DNA from: Rhizomys pruinosus
Lineage: Eukaryota > Chordata > Mammalia > Rodentia > Spalacidae
NCBI GenBank assembly: GCA_009823505.1
Contig: VZQC01000610.1
Coordinates: 2,007,956 to 2,071,955 of the forward strand
DNA length: 64,000 nucleotides
Direction: 5' to 3'
Below, piece by piece: positions 24,469 through 36,000 of this stretch. The notes under the pieces are model-generated. The model was not told the DNA's origin and made no database searches. It saw only the letters and a program-made list of their open reading frames with translations. Both the position numbers and the translations under genes were made by a program. Every line of letters starts with the position of its first letter. Position 1 is the stretch's first letter.

Positions 24469-25464
24469 AAAAACCAGTAGTAGAGGCACCTTAGGGAAGG
24501 GGAGCACTCTGAAGCCGCCTGGGACAGAAGGCACTTGCCTCCTGGAGCACTATCCCTTCCTCTCCGCTCTCTGCCTCTGTCCCTGAGTTCTGTTCTGAAT
24601 TGTCATGCCTTTGGAAGGAAAACTCTGAAAAAAGAATGAAGGGGAGGTTTTACATTTTTGCTTTTATTTTAGAGAAACATGTTAAAACTGCTGTGACAAA
24701 ATACCGGAGAGAAGTCAGAGGGGGGAAATATTTTGATGAAGGTTTCAAAATGTTTCTGGGCAGGATGGCTTGGCCTCCTACCTGTCGAACGTTTGGCTAG
24801 GGAGCATATGGCCAGACCATGTGACAGAAGAAAAGGAAAGTCACGAGGGGCTGGGCAGGATGGGGGGTGGATACTGATATTGGTATTGATATTTCATAAC
24901 CATGCTTCTTCATCCCCCAAGCCCATTAAGCTAGGAATCCATGAATTCATGCATTGGTGACATCAGAGCCTTCCTGAGCCAGTCACCACTGAAAGGTTGC
25001 CATGCTGTGCTGGGGACCAGGCCTTCACACTTGAACTTTAAGGGAACTCCTCACACCCAAAACAATAACAAGGACTCAGAGGAAATCTTGGGTGTTAAGT
25101 GGAAAGAAAGAGTCATTTTATTTTCCTGCCTCGAGTAACAGGTATTGGAAGTCAGTCAGCTTTTAAACATTGAGCAAATGAGTATTGAGTCCAGGCACAC
25201 TGGAGTAGCATGCCCCTGTCCCCTGCAGCCCTGTGTTCCTGAAGCCAGCTGCCGTGCAACCAGACTGTGCACATCTGTTGGAGCTGATCTGGGATTCTAG
25301 CTCAGGAGACAAACAACCTATATAATTGTACAGTGCATTGTTTCATAGCAGTGTGACCCAGTGACATGACCACAGTGATGACAGCCTCAGTTACAGGGTC
25401 AGGAAAATACCACTTTCTTTCCCAACTGATTTATGTCATACACCATAGAATCTGCCCCCCCCTT

Positions 25465-26305
25465 TTTTTTTGGTCTTTTTGAGACAGGGTCTCCGTTTAG
25501 TCCCAGCTGGCCTAGAGATTGCTATGTAGACCAGTATGGCCTTGAACTCACAGAGACCCTCCTGCCTCTGCCTCCCAAGTGCTGGGATTAAAGGCATGTG
25601 CCACCATGCCTGGCTAGAATCTGCCTTTTTAAAAAATATTTTATTGGGGCTGGAGAGATGGCCTAGTGGTTAAGAGCGCTGACCGCTCTTGCAGAGGACC
25701 CGGGTTCGATCCCCAGCACCCACATGGTGGCCGAGAACCGTCTGAATCTCCAATTCCAGGAGAACTCCAGTTCCAGGGGAATCCGACACCCTCTTCTGAC
25801 CTCCGCAGCATTGCACGACCCGGGTGCACAAACCTGCATGCAGACAGTACATTCATACACATACAGAAATAAATAAAAATAAAAAAAAATAAAAATTTAT
25901 TTATTATTTTTTACTTTTTTTTTTTTTTTTTTTGGTCTTTTTGAGACAGGGTCTCCCTGTAGCCCCAGCTATCCTAGAATTCACTCTGTAGATCACACTG
26001 GCCTTGAACTCACAGAGATCTGCCTGCCTCTGCCTCCCAAGTGCTAGGATTAAAGGCATGTGCCACCATGCCTGGCTATTATTTTTACTTTTATGTATGA
26101 GTGTATTGCCTGTATGTATGTTAAATGCACCTGTGCTGTGTAATGCCTGAGGAGGTCAGAAGAAGGCATTGGATTCCCCTGGAACTTGAAACAGTTATTA
26201 GCCACCATGTGGATATTGGGAATCAAGAACCGCAGTCCTCTGCAAGAGCAACCAGTGAGAGCAACCAGTGCTCTTGACTGCTGAGCCATTTCTCCAGCTC
26301 CAGAC
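25465..26305. repeat. SINE group: B1 (-), B2 with duplication (+), B1 (-), B2 (-)
   Basis: B1 at 25,465-25,617 is reversed. B2-type at 25,646-25,900 is forward, with GGTTCGATCCC and the 17-bp duplication. B1 at 25,930-26,085 and B2-type at 26,086-26,305 are reversed. They are separated by AT-rich tails. Confidence 0.88.
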
Positions 26306-26409
26306 TCTGCCCTTTTAAAGTGCACAGCTGTTGTGCAGGACTGTCTTCTGAGCAGGACAGATGCCAACTTCAGGAATTCAGCTGTTGCTGAAATTTTGCA
26401 AGTGTAAAA

Positions 26410-26760
26410 GATCATCACAGTTGGATGTGGTGATGCACGCCTTTAATCCCAGTACTCAGGAGGCAGAGGCAGGCAGACTTTTGTGAGATTGAGGTCAGCC
26501 TGGTCTACACAGTGGATACCAGGCCAGGAGACTGTCTAAAAATGAAACAAGGGGTTAGAGAGATAGTTCAGCTGAGTGCTCTTGCAGAAGACCCAGGTTT
26601 GCTTCCCAGCACCCACAGAGCAGCTAACGATGATCTGTAATTCCAGTCCAGGAGATCCAATGTTTTCTTCTGACCTTCAAGGGCATTGTAGGACATGGGA
26701 GCACTTACACACTTGCAGGCAGTATACTCACATGCATAAAAGTAATAAATAAACTACTTT
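26410..26760 (+). repeat. B1 and B2-type SINE pair
   Basis: An older B1 (26,410-26,540) is followed by a B2-type element (26,549-26,760) and a long A-rich tail to about 26,875. Confidence 0.8.
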
Positions 26761-28344
26761 AAAAATAATAAAAATATGCCTGGGTATGATTGTAGGAAAA
26801 AAAATAAAAACATAAAAAATAAAATAAAAATAATAAAAATAAAACCAAACCAAAACAACAAAAAAACCCAATTAAAGATCATTACACCTGGGCTTGTTGA
26901 CGAGGGGTGGGAAGGGTTGTAGGATCCTCAAGGGGATATCCAGCTGCTCTTCTCAACCTGTTATTTGTAGTTCTGCCTTGATTGCCAGTGACCTCAGGGA
27001 AGGGCTAAATATAGGCTGGAAAAGACCAGGCCAGACGAGGCTCCATCCTTTGGTTATGGGGAAGCCATTATCCATGCTGGGTGAAGGCTTTCTAGGTTGG
27101 CCTTGTGGGGGGAGCACACACACTTCTGGATGTGACCCCTTCATTCCTTGCTCTGTACATCAGCCCAAAACTCTTTGGTTTCTCTGGGTAAACTTTGGTT
27201 TGTTGTTGGGACCTTGGGGGGCGAGGTGTTGTTGACATCTTCCCTCAGGAATTTTAGCAACAATTTATTGAGTTTTAGCATATTCACAAAGCTATGACTT
27301 TATGAATTCAGTTCTAGAACGTTTTGACAGCTTCTAAGTTCCCTGTGCCCATGAGCAGTTCATTCCTGTTCCCCTCCCCTAGCCCTGGTACACACAGATC
27401 TCTCTCTGTCTCAGTGGAACTGCCCACTCTGAGCATCTTACAGTTGGGGTCATGGAGTGTGGGGGTCCTTTTTGAGGCCTTTGCAAATGTGTGTTTCATT
27501 TCTTATTCCTGAAGAATGCTATACGAACACACGGTTCTGTTTGTCATTCATTAGTATATAACCAGACTTAGGGTCACAGCCTGTGCCCTGTCAAGCCAAG
27601 TTCAACCTCCTGTCACCCATAAGCCTATTTAAACAGCCAATTAATAGTGAAAAGTAGAAAAAGATTTATTAAATATGGCCATGTTAGGAAGAGGGACAGA
27701 GAGAGTCCCTGGCTGTCCAGCCTGAAGTGAGATTGAGGCTTAAGTAGAGGGCCTGAGTTAGGCATGCCTGAGCAGTCTATGTCAAGGTGTGGTGCAGCCC
27801 TTTGCTGACCCATCACTGTAAAGTGGTCTGACAAGTTGTAAATCTCCTTTCTGGAAAAAAGGTTTCCCTTCTTCCAGGCCCAGGCTTCAGGCTTTCTCTT
27901 CTTCCAGCATGAGATTCTTGGGAGAAATTCCAGTTTCTTGGGTCTGTTGTTTCCATAGTGTGATGGTCAGTGTGAGGACTCCAAGTGCTTCTTTAGAACA
28001 TCTCCATTCCTGCCAGGCTGGTTACAAGTAGAGGAGCCATGGGCATCTGGGCTATTTCTATGCCCAGGCTGTTGTGTGCATGGCATCCATGAAGATCTGT
28101 GTATGGGGGAGAACCTTTACAGCCGGAGCCTTAAGGGTTAGCAAGGTGAAGAGTGAGGGAAGCTGGGAAAGGGAGCAGTGTGTGCAGAAACAGGAGGCAG
28201 GAAGGAGCTTTGGGAGTGGAGTGGGAAGGGAGGCCCCAGTGCCAGGCAGTGAGAAACACACCAGGAGTCCAGTATGTTGTCTGTCACGTGGAGGATCCTG
28301 GGTTGAAAGACCACTAGCCTGGGAAGGTACCCTAGATAACTTTC

Positions 28345-28670
28345 AAGGTCAACTTGAGACGGTGTCTGGGAGGAGAATCAGACTGAATAGGGATTGTCTT
28401 GATTGCTGGTTGATATAGGAGACCCCAGCCCACTGTGGGGGGCACCCTTCCCCAGGCAGTTGGTCCTGGGCTGCATAAGAAAGCTAGCAAACTTGATCCA
28501 GAGACTAAGTCAGTAAGCAGAGTGCCTTCATGAATTCTGCTTCAGGTTCCTGCTTGAGTTCCTGCTCTGACTTCCCTCAATGGTGGACTGTGATGTGGAA
28601 GGGTCAGCCCAATTAACAACCCTTTCCTCCTCTCAGTTGCTTTGGTCATGGTATTTGACACAGACTGAAG
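28345..28670 (+). repeat. Solo LTR of MaLR type (diverged)
   Basis: It shares gaccccagcccactgtgggg, the gcataagaaagc TATA region, cagtaagcag, ctgcttcaggttcctgc and the ttggtcatggtatttgacacag end with the other LTRs here. The AATAAA position reads aattaac. Confidence 0.65.
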
Positions 28671-28894
28671 CTAGGGCAGAGGGTGAGGGATGGAGGCAGT
28701 TGTCTAGGAGTAAAGAAGAGAGAAGAAAGGAGCACTGCAGATGGAAAGTTATTTGGAGGGAGGTTCTGATGGGAGGGAAGGGATCACAGAGACGTCCAAT
28801 GTTTGGTTTGTACCAAATGATCAGAGAGGCCCACTTCATGATGGGAAGATGCCGAAAGATGCCAGCTGGGTGGATGGCCTCCTTCAGCAGCAAT

Positions 28895-29484
28895 TATTTT
28901 TATTTTATTTATGAGTATGAATGTGTATGTTTTTCCTGCACTCATCTAGTGCCCATGGAGGGCAGGAGAAGGCACTGGATCCCCTGGAACTGGTGNAAGT
29001 GGTGGGGATATCAGGCATGTGCCATCATGCCTGACTTTAATTTCCCCTTGCTATATTTTTGTTTGTTCTGAGACAGGGTCTCCCTATAGCCCCAGCTGGC
29101 TTGGAACTCACTGTATAGACCAGGCTGGCCCCAGTCTCACAGAGATCTATTTGGCTCTGCCTTCTGAGTACTGGGATTAAAGGCATGTACCATCAAGCTT
29201 GGCTCTTTGCTCGATTTTTATCTTCTTTTTTTAAATTTTTTTTATTAATTTTTTATTTATTTCTGTATGTGTATGAATGTACTGTCTGCATGCAAATTTG
29301 TGCACCCGTGTCGTGCAATGCCGCGGAGGTCAGAAGAGGGACTCGGATTCCCCTGGAACTGGAGTTCTCCTGGAATTGGAGTTTCAGACGGTTCTCAGCC
29401 GCCATGTGGGTGCTGGGGATTGAACCCGGGTCCTCTGTAAGAGCGGTCGGCGCTCTTAACCGCTAGGCCATCTCTCCAGCCCCT
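28895..29484 (-). repeat. SINE group: B2 fragment with N, B1, B2 with duplication
   Basis: The B2 fragment at 28,895-29,035 contains the N. B1 lies at 29,060-29,205. A young B2-type element at 29,230-29,484 has the reverse complement of the 17-bp duplication and a well-preserved tRNA-like head. Confidence 0.85.
28996..28996. other. Single N inside a B2-type SINE fragment
   Basis: The N sits in ctggtgNaagtgg. The SINE is missing its middle and promoter part around the N, so some sequence has probably been lost here. Both flanks look clean. Confidence 0.8.
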
Positions 29485-29504
29485 TGATTTTTATCTTCTA
29501 AACA

Positions 29505-29890
29505 CACATTGTCGTGCTGTAGCGATGGCTCAGAGATTAAGAACATGTACTGTCCATTCAGAAGATCTGAGTTTGTCTCCTAGCGCCCAAGTCAGGTGGT
29601 CAACCACCACCTGTAACTCCTACTGCAGGGGCTTTGACACTTGGTCCCCACTGGTACTGCACTTGGATACATATACTCACACTCAGACACACAGAATTTA
29701 AAAAGTAAAATTTGGGTCACTGAGATGGCTCAGTATGTAAAGGCACTTGCCGCCAAGCCTGACGACCTGAGTTCAGTTCTTGAGACCCACATGGTGGAAG
29801 GAGAGAACCAGCTCCCAATGTTGTCCTCTGCTCTCCCTTTGCATGCTATGGCATACACATGCGCACACACAAATAAACAAATAGAATAGA
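29505..29890 (+). repeat. Two old tRNA-derived SINEs
   Basis: 29,505-29,700 begins gctgtagcgatggctcagagattaag. 29,718-29,890 begins actgagatggctcagtatgtaaagg. Both end in A-rich tails with caca runs. They resemble B2- and B4-type elements. Confidence 0.6.
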
Positions 29891-30121
29891 AACTCCACAC
29901 ATTGTCATTTATGGAAACACTTATCAGTTTGACATAGAAGCAATTAAGTCCTACCATTCACAGCCAGAAGAAGCTGTCTTCCCTGGAGGCAGGTGGAGTG
30001 CCTTTGAATCTCAAGTAATGGATGTATAATTGGGTTTCCTCTCTTCCTGAAAATGACAAATGATTTACTGTAGGAATAGCTTTCATAATACAGACACACA
30101 TATTCTGGACTGAAGACTTTT

Positions 30122-30248
30122 TAAAATTTTTAAATTTATTTGTGTATGTGTATGAATGTACTGTCTGCATGCAAGTGTGTGCACCCGTGTCGTGCAATGC
30201 CGTGGAGGTCAGAAGAGGGTGTCGGATTCCCCTGGAACTGGAGCTCTC
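30122..30248 (-). repeat. 5'-truncated B2-type SINE with exact target-site duplication
   Basis: Only the tail-side 127 bp of a reversed B2-type element is present, stopping at ctggaactggagctct. It is bounded by an exact 17-bp repeat, CTGGACTGAAGACTTTT (30,105-30,121 and 30,249-30,265). Confidence 0.85.
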
Positions 30249-30792
30249 CTGGACTGAAGACTTTTACCTAACCTTGGAACCAAAAAGTTACTGTTTGTAA
30301 TATAAACCAGTTCACTGAGCTATGTGTTCTTCTTGTGACTTGAGCCCCAGGCCGTGATCCCTCAGGACCCCTCCTGGACCTCCACCCAACACAGAATAAG
30401 ACAGAGTATGGTTGTACACCCGCATGCTTTGTATATCAAAGCATGAAAGCAGGGTGCTTTTCTCATTGCAAACGTTGAGAGAGAATCTGTAGTTGTGTAT
30501 GTGATATTCTAGGCCTAGCGATCAAAGGGTAAGATTTCCTGATAAGATCAGCATAGGTCCTGTCTTCTACTTCCTCATTCTTGGGCCTGTCGTTTCAATA
30601 CAAGAATGAGTGAACCCTTGCCTGGGTGTACATTTCCGACAGAAATCTGAAGGAGGTGGTGCTCAGCAGGTCCGGTCCTCTTGCTTTCTGAGTGTCAACA
30701 GTCAGGCTGTTTATTCAGGAATAACTCATGTGACTTACAAATACCACAATTTATGAAGGTCTCTTGTTTGCAGATACTTTAAAAAAAAATCT

Positions 30793-30945
30793 TAGCCAGG
30801 CGTGGTGGCGCACGCCTTTAATCCTAGCACTCGGGAGGCAGAGGCAGGTGGATCTCTGTGAGTTCAAGGTCAGCCTGGTCTACATAGTGAGTTCCAGGCC
30901 AGCTAGGACTTAAAGGGAGACCCTGTATTAAAAATACCGAAAAAA
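30793..30945 (+). repeat. B1 SINE
   Basis: It is a near-complete forward B1 with head gccaggcgtggtggcgcac. The 3' end reads ctaggacttaaagggagaccc. Confidence 0.9.
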
Positions 30946-31439
30946 TCTTTTATTAAGAAGAAAATAAACCAGAATTCCTTGGGCATAATAGGTAATTTTG
31001 TGAATTTATTATTGGATTGGAGGTATTGCTGGACAGGAGGAGTAAAGATAAAGCAATTTAAAGGTGTTATAAGTCAACTAGACACCAGAGCAAAATCCCA
31101 GTCCAAGGAGTATTAAGATTAAAAGTTTTTATTTAGAATATTTATGAGATCATAAAGTGAGTGTCAAAACACTGTTTAAAGGAGGTTTAACAGATGAAGA
31201 ACAATTTATTGTCAATCTCAGTGTTGTGGATCTCATTATTGGTCTAACGGCCTCCTTTCCCTCCTCCTATAATGGATTCCAGTGAGGTCATCAGTCTCTA
31301 AGGCTAGACTTCTCCAAGTGGAATTCAGGCTGTCAACACCTTCTCATTTCTCAGAGCTTTCTGGCCTCCTTGGAGCACATACAATTCTAACTTTTGTGTG
31401 ATGTGAATTCTAGGGTGTTGTGAGCAGTAGCTGCCATCA

Positions 31440-31830
31440 GGTCAGCAGGCTTCCTCTTGGAGTGCTGTTGGAAGCCACCAGGGTTTCCACTGAGATGGGA
31501 TGGGGGTGGGCAGTGTTCCCTCAGAAGTATTCTCTGGCCTGGGTGGAGACCTAATAGCTACTCAAAACAGAAGAGTTAATCAATCTGGGCTGGCCAATCA
31601 GCTGGCCAAGGAACATCCCTCAGAAAAGTGGGACAATTGCTCAGAAAGTGGGGCTTACCTGAGGGAACGTAGGACCACTCCTCAGGAAGGTAGGCTCACC
31701 TTAGGGCATGCCCAGGAGATAAGAGGAATAATTATCCCTTCAGTGAGATAATGTACTTTTCCTTCCCAGAATTCCCACCTCTTGCAAGCCCTACAAACCA
31801 CCATGAGGTTCTGTTGGGGGCTGCCTGCCT
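31440..31830 (+). repeat. Unnamed interspersed repeat, copy 2
   Basis: Shared blocks with 13,060-13,500 include ggccaatcagctggccaagg, gtaggctcacctta, ggagataagagg and gtacttttccttcccaga. It lies directly before a young B2. Confidence 0.6.
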
Positions 31831-31856
31831 GAGTCCTGACTTAGAAAAGGTTCCTC

Positions 31857-32135
31857 GGGGCTGGAGAGATGGTCTAGCTGTTAAGAGCACTGACTGCTCT
31901 TGCAGAGGACCCGGGTTCGATCCCCAGCACCCACATGGCAGCTGAGAACCGTCTGTAACTCCAATTCCAGGAGAACTCCAGTTCCAGGGGAATCCGAGAC
32001 CCTCTTCTGACCTCCGCGGCATTGCACGACACGGGTGCACAGACCTGCATGCAGATGTACATTCATACACATACAAAGATAAATAATAATAAAAAAATGT
32101 TTAAAAAATAAATAAATAAATAAAATAAAAAAATG
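31857..32135 (+). repeat. B2-type SINE with the 17-bp duplication and AATA-rich tail
   Basis: It starts ggggctggagagatgg. The B box is ggttcgatcccc, and both 17-bp copies are intact. The tail runs into (AATA)n. Confidence 0.9.
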
Positions 32136-32353
32136 TTTTCTCGTTTTTCTCTTTTGTCTCTTTCTTTTGGGTGCTGGCTAGAGCCTGGATGGGTTTTCTG
32201 GTATTTGGGGCTTCCTTACTCCTTCTCTGAATCTCTTCCCCTTTTTGCCATTTGGCTGCTGTGCTCCATGTCTGCCTTGCCGTTTGTCTTCTTTTCTCTT
32301 TACCTTCCTCCTCCTGGGGGCAGCAGCTGAGCTTTACAGCCTGCTGCTCCAAG

Positions 32354-32525
32354 ATATGTATGTATGTATGTATGTACGTATGTATGATTTATGGTTATTT
32401 TGAGACAGGGTTTCCCTGTAGCCCCAGCTGCCCTGGAACTTGCTATGTAGACCAGGCTGGCCTTGATCTCACAGAGATCTACCAGCCTCTGCCTCCCAAG
32501 TGCTAGGATTAAGGTGTGCACCGTC
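32354..32525 (-). repeat. (TATG)n and reversed B1
   Basis: Eight or so TATG/TACG units (32,354-32,388) abut a B1 that reads ttttgagacagggtttccctg to about 32,525. Confidence 0.85.
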
Positions 32526-32741
32526 ACAAACATCTATATAATAAATTATCCTCAAGCTTCTTATTGAATCTGTCCTTAAAATTTTTTAGAATTTTTATTA
32601 ATGAAACTAAAAAACCTAGAGGTAACCCCAGTTTCCTCTTTAACATGTGGAAACTCTGCAGGAGCTCCCCGAAATTTCTGGTAACTGTTATTGACCTAAA
32701 ACTGATCAGATTCAATGGTGAACATGGTAAGATGAAGTTAT

Positions 32742-33027
32742 ACAGGGTGAGCTGGGTAGAGTGGTACAGGACTGTGATCTCAGCTACTCGGGAGGCTCAG
32801 GCAGGAGGATTGCAAGTTTAAGCTCTGCATGGGTTACAGAGTAAGTTCAAGGCCAGCCTAGGCAACCTAGTGAGACCAGTCTCAAAATAAAAAGAGCTGG
32901 TGGGATGGCTCAGCAGGTAAAGCTGCTGGGTGCCAAGCCTGGCACCTTGGTTTGATATCTGGGACTCACATGGTGGAAGGAGAGAAATGACTTCTATAAG
33001 TTGTCCCCTGACCTCCACACACATACT

Positions 33028-33075
<48 letters not shown>

Positions 33076-33215
33076 GTAAAGTAAAAAGTAAAAACAAAGC
33101 CATGGCTGGGGATATAACTAAATGTCGAAATACTTGTCTATCATGTGTGAAGCCTTAGGTTGAATCCTCAGTACTGCGAGATAAATAAATCCCTAAGTAA
33201 ATAAAAAATAAATTT
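32742..33215 (+). repeat. Old B1, B4-like SINE with (CA)31, and a further tRNA-like relic
   Basis: A diverged B1 lies at 32,742-32,895 and a B4-like SINE at 32,896-33,010. A perfect CA run spans 33,012-33,073 (31 units). A relic at about 33,100-33,215 begins catggctggggatataac. Confidence 0.75.
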
Positions 33216-33589
33216 CAATGCAGTGCACTTCAATAGTGTAAGCAACTTGAGTCCTCAGACCTTTTCTGTTTTATTTATACAGTGCTATTGGAACACTGTG
33301 TATTTACTTTACATAAAGAGAAGTCATTCACATATTAGTACAGGGAAAGAGTCTCACCTGGTGCCCCAGAGTGACCATGACCTTGAGGATTCAGTCTGTG
33401 GTTTCTTCTAAAAGCCTTTTTGCTCCCACAGTAAATGCAAGTTGGACAAGACATGACCCATCCTTGTCTAGTGTTTGTTATGGTAATGAAATACTTGAGG
33501 CCTAGTGACTTTATAAAGAAAAGAGGTTTATTGAATTCATACTTTTGGAGATTCAAAGTGGGACCAACACCTTTAAATTTTTTATTTCA

Positions 33590-33920
33590 TTGATTGATTG
33601 ATTGGCTCACATGCCATGGCACACATTGGAGATCAGAGGACACCTTTCACGAGTTGGTTTTCTCCACCAAAAATGTGCCAGGGATCAAACTCAGGTTGTC
33701 AAGCTTTCGGGCCAGGGCCTTTGTCCACTGAGCCATCTTTCTTTCCAGCTCTTGGAACTGTTTCTTAAAGATGTGTGAGCTGGCCATGGTAGCACACACG
33801 TTTAATCCCAGCACTCCAGATCTCTGTGAGTTCAAGGCCAGCCTGGTCTACAGAGCGAGCTCCAGGACAGCTGGTACTAAAAGGGAGACCATGTCTCAAA
33901 AATACCAAAAAAAAAAAAAG
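33590..33920. repeat. B4-like SINE (-) and B1 with internal deletion (+)
   Basis: 33,600-33,755 is reversed and ends gagccatctttctttccagctc. A B1 at 33,777-33,918 is missing part of its middle between ctccaga and tctctgtgag. Confidence 0.75.
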
Positions 33921-34224
33921 AAGATATGTGTGACAGAGACCTGAAGATGCATTTCAGGCGACATCCAGAGCGAAGGGACAGGAAAACAAACATGGCATCA
34001 AAGTGATGGGGTAGAACAATGTCACCGAATGTGGTGGTGTGCTCCCTGTGATGCCAGCCTGAGTGGCTCAACCCACTGGCCTTTGTTCCAGCTATAGTCC
34101 CAAGTGATGGGGGCTGGAGGATATGCAGTTATTTCCATTAAATTCAAGATTTCTTCTGTTTTCAGTACAAACTGTCCCTAAAGGGAAATTCAGTAAATGT
34201 GTTACCAGTAGAATTGGTTTAAAG

Positions 34225-34800
34225 TCTTTTTTTAAAATTTTATTGATTTATTTTTTATGTGTATGAATGTACTGTCTGCATGTAGGTTTGTGCACCTGTG
34301 TCGTGCAATGCCGCGGAGGTCAGAAGAGGGCATCAGATTCCCCTGGAACTGGAGCCAAAGACGGTTCTCAGCCACCATGTGGGTGCTGGGGATCGAACCT
34401 GGGTCCTCTGCAAGAGCAGTTGGTGCTCTTAACCGCTAGGCCATCTCTCTAGCCCCTTTTTTGGTCTTTTTGAGACAGGGTGTCCCTGTAGCCCCAGCTG
34501 TACAGGAACTCACTCTGTAGACCAGGCTGGCCTTGAACTCACAAAGATCCGCCTGCCCTTGCCTCCCGAGTGCTAGGATTAAAGGCAAGTGCCACCACTT
34601 AACTTAAAAATCTTACATTTATGTACATATGTATTTATTATGTGTATATGTGCCTGTGCTACATGGTGACTATGTAAAGGGCAGAGGACAACTTGCAGGA
34701 GTTGGTTCTTTCTTCCCACCGTGTGGGTCCTGGGAAACAAATTTAGGTTGTCAGGCTTAGCAGCAAGTGCTTTTACCCCTGAGCCATTTCATCAGCTCTT
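34225..34800 (-). repeat. SINE group upstream of exon 2: B2-type, B1, B4-like
   Basis: B2-type at 34,225-34,457 lacks the 17-bp duplication (ctggaactggagccaaag). B1 lies at 34,458-34,605 and a B4-like element at 34,612-34,800. All are reversed relative to the gene. Confidence 0.88.
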
Positions 34801-34885
34801 GACTTAAAAGCTTAATCATAGTGGCCACCTGTGGCTAACGAACACCCCTCCCATATCTTTGCCTTTCTCTGTGTTTTTGATAAAG

Positions 34886-35034
34886 GGACCATCTAGAGGC
34901 TGCAGGACATGTGTGCATTCTGAGAGATGCCTTTGACTTTGAGAGCCCATCTGAAATTGCCAGCCTTATCACGGAGGAGAACCTACAGGCAGCACTGGCC
35001 CTTCACCTCTACCGAGGAGGCAGACTTCTGCAAG
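34886..35034 (+). CDS. Glt1d1: Glt1d1 exon 2
   Basis: This 149-nt exon follows a polypyrimidine run and acceptor (gataaag) and ends at donor GTACCT. Its first base completes the Arg codon split by intron 1. The next 49 codons read [20 protein letters not shown], then a stretch ending [14 protein letters not shown], and one base is left over. This corresponds to residues 24-72 of GLT1D1, the second part of the N-terminal Rossmann-like subdomain. There is no stop or indel, and it is present only once in the window. Intron 1 is about 18.2 kb and carries only repeats and unrecognised DNA. A B2, a B1 and a B4-like SINE lie directly upstream, ending about 85 bp before the exon. Confidence 0.95.
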
Positions 35035-35371
35035 GTACCTGTCTTGGCCCTCCAGAGTAATACAGGGGAGTGCTGAAAAATACCTTTACTATCCCAAGAT
35101 ACAATGTGTCCTGTTATCCACTGCTACAGGGAAGGAATGTACAGTGTCTCTGATTTGTTTCTCTATTGAGCAATTTTTTTCCAGAATATTGATGCTCTCT
35201 TTGCTATATAAAGGTGTCATCCTGAGGTCAGGCATGCTGGTACACATCTTTAATTTCAGCACTCTCTCACAAAGCCCCGGGTCGGAACATCTGTATCTAC
35301 CTTGCTCATTCACCCAGGTGTAGGCAGGAGGCCTTCTTCCTCCTGACCTGGGCTTCCTCCATGGGTAGTGG

Positions 35372-35785
35372 CTTAGTTTCTTTTCTTGATCCTGTGATAA
35401 AATACCCTGACAAAAGCAACTTTATGGAGAAAGGTTGATTTGGCTCACAGTTCCAGGTCATGGTTCATCACCATAGGAAAGTTAAGGTGGAACCTGAAGC
35501 AGCTAGTCACATCACGTCCACAGTCCAGAGCAGAGAGACATGATTGCATTCATGCATATTCATGTTCAGCCCCCTCTTTACACTTAGATAGTAGAGGACT
35601 CCCTGCTGAATACTGTTACTCACAGTGGGCTGGGTCTTCCCACATTGATTAACTTTAATAATTAAGACAATCCCCCACAGAGATGCCTGCTGGCCAACCT
35701 GATCTAGATAATCCCTTACTGAGACTCTCCACCTACGTGATTTTACATTATGCCAAATTAACAATTAAGACAAATTATCACAGGT
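35372..35785 (-). repeat. LTR-type repeat of the MaLR class, reversed
   Basis: It begins ttagtttcttttcttgatcctgtgataaaatacc, passes cacagtgggctgggtcttccc and ends attaagacaaattatcaca. The order is opposite to the forward LTR at 42,805. Confidence 0.55.
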
Positions 35786-36000
35786 AATTTGAGTGACTTT
35801 AGACAAGGTGGCCAGCTTCTCCCAGAGAGAGAAGTCTATTGATGTACAGGTATGCGTGCATGTGCTTCTAATTCCAGCCCTCAGTAGGTGGAGGCAGGGG
35901 CGGGGTGGGTGGATTGTGAGTTTGAAGTCAGCTTGACCAAGTTCTTAGCAAGTTTTGAGAATGCCTAGAGATGCTCTGTGTCAAAAGAGGAAAAATGAAA

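Larger units (their letters stand above)
16703..34885 (+). other. Glt1d1: Glt1d1 intron 1 (about 18.2 kb, repeat-rich)
   Basis: The intron is bounded by GTAGGT and AAAG. It holds the SINE groups, the processed MaLR element and the unnamed repeat listed separately. Stretches where I recognise nothing are about 17,400-17,860, 19,900-21,130, 24,480-25,450, 26,880-28,300, 30,270-30,790, 30,950-31,440 and 33,210-33,590. Part of 24,660-25,160 resembles an old LTR but I cannot place it. No further exon is recognisable. A single N lies at 28,996. Confidence 0.75.

Noticed and set aside
28580..29071. A 163-codon open frame in intron 1
   Set aside because: It crosses an LTR end, a B2 fragment and an N. 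It has no similarity to a protein I know and no splice-site support.
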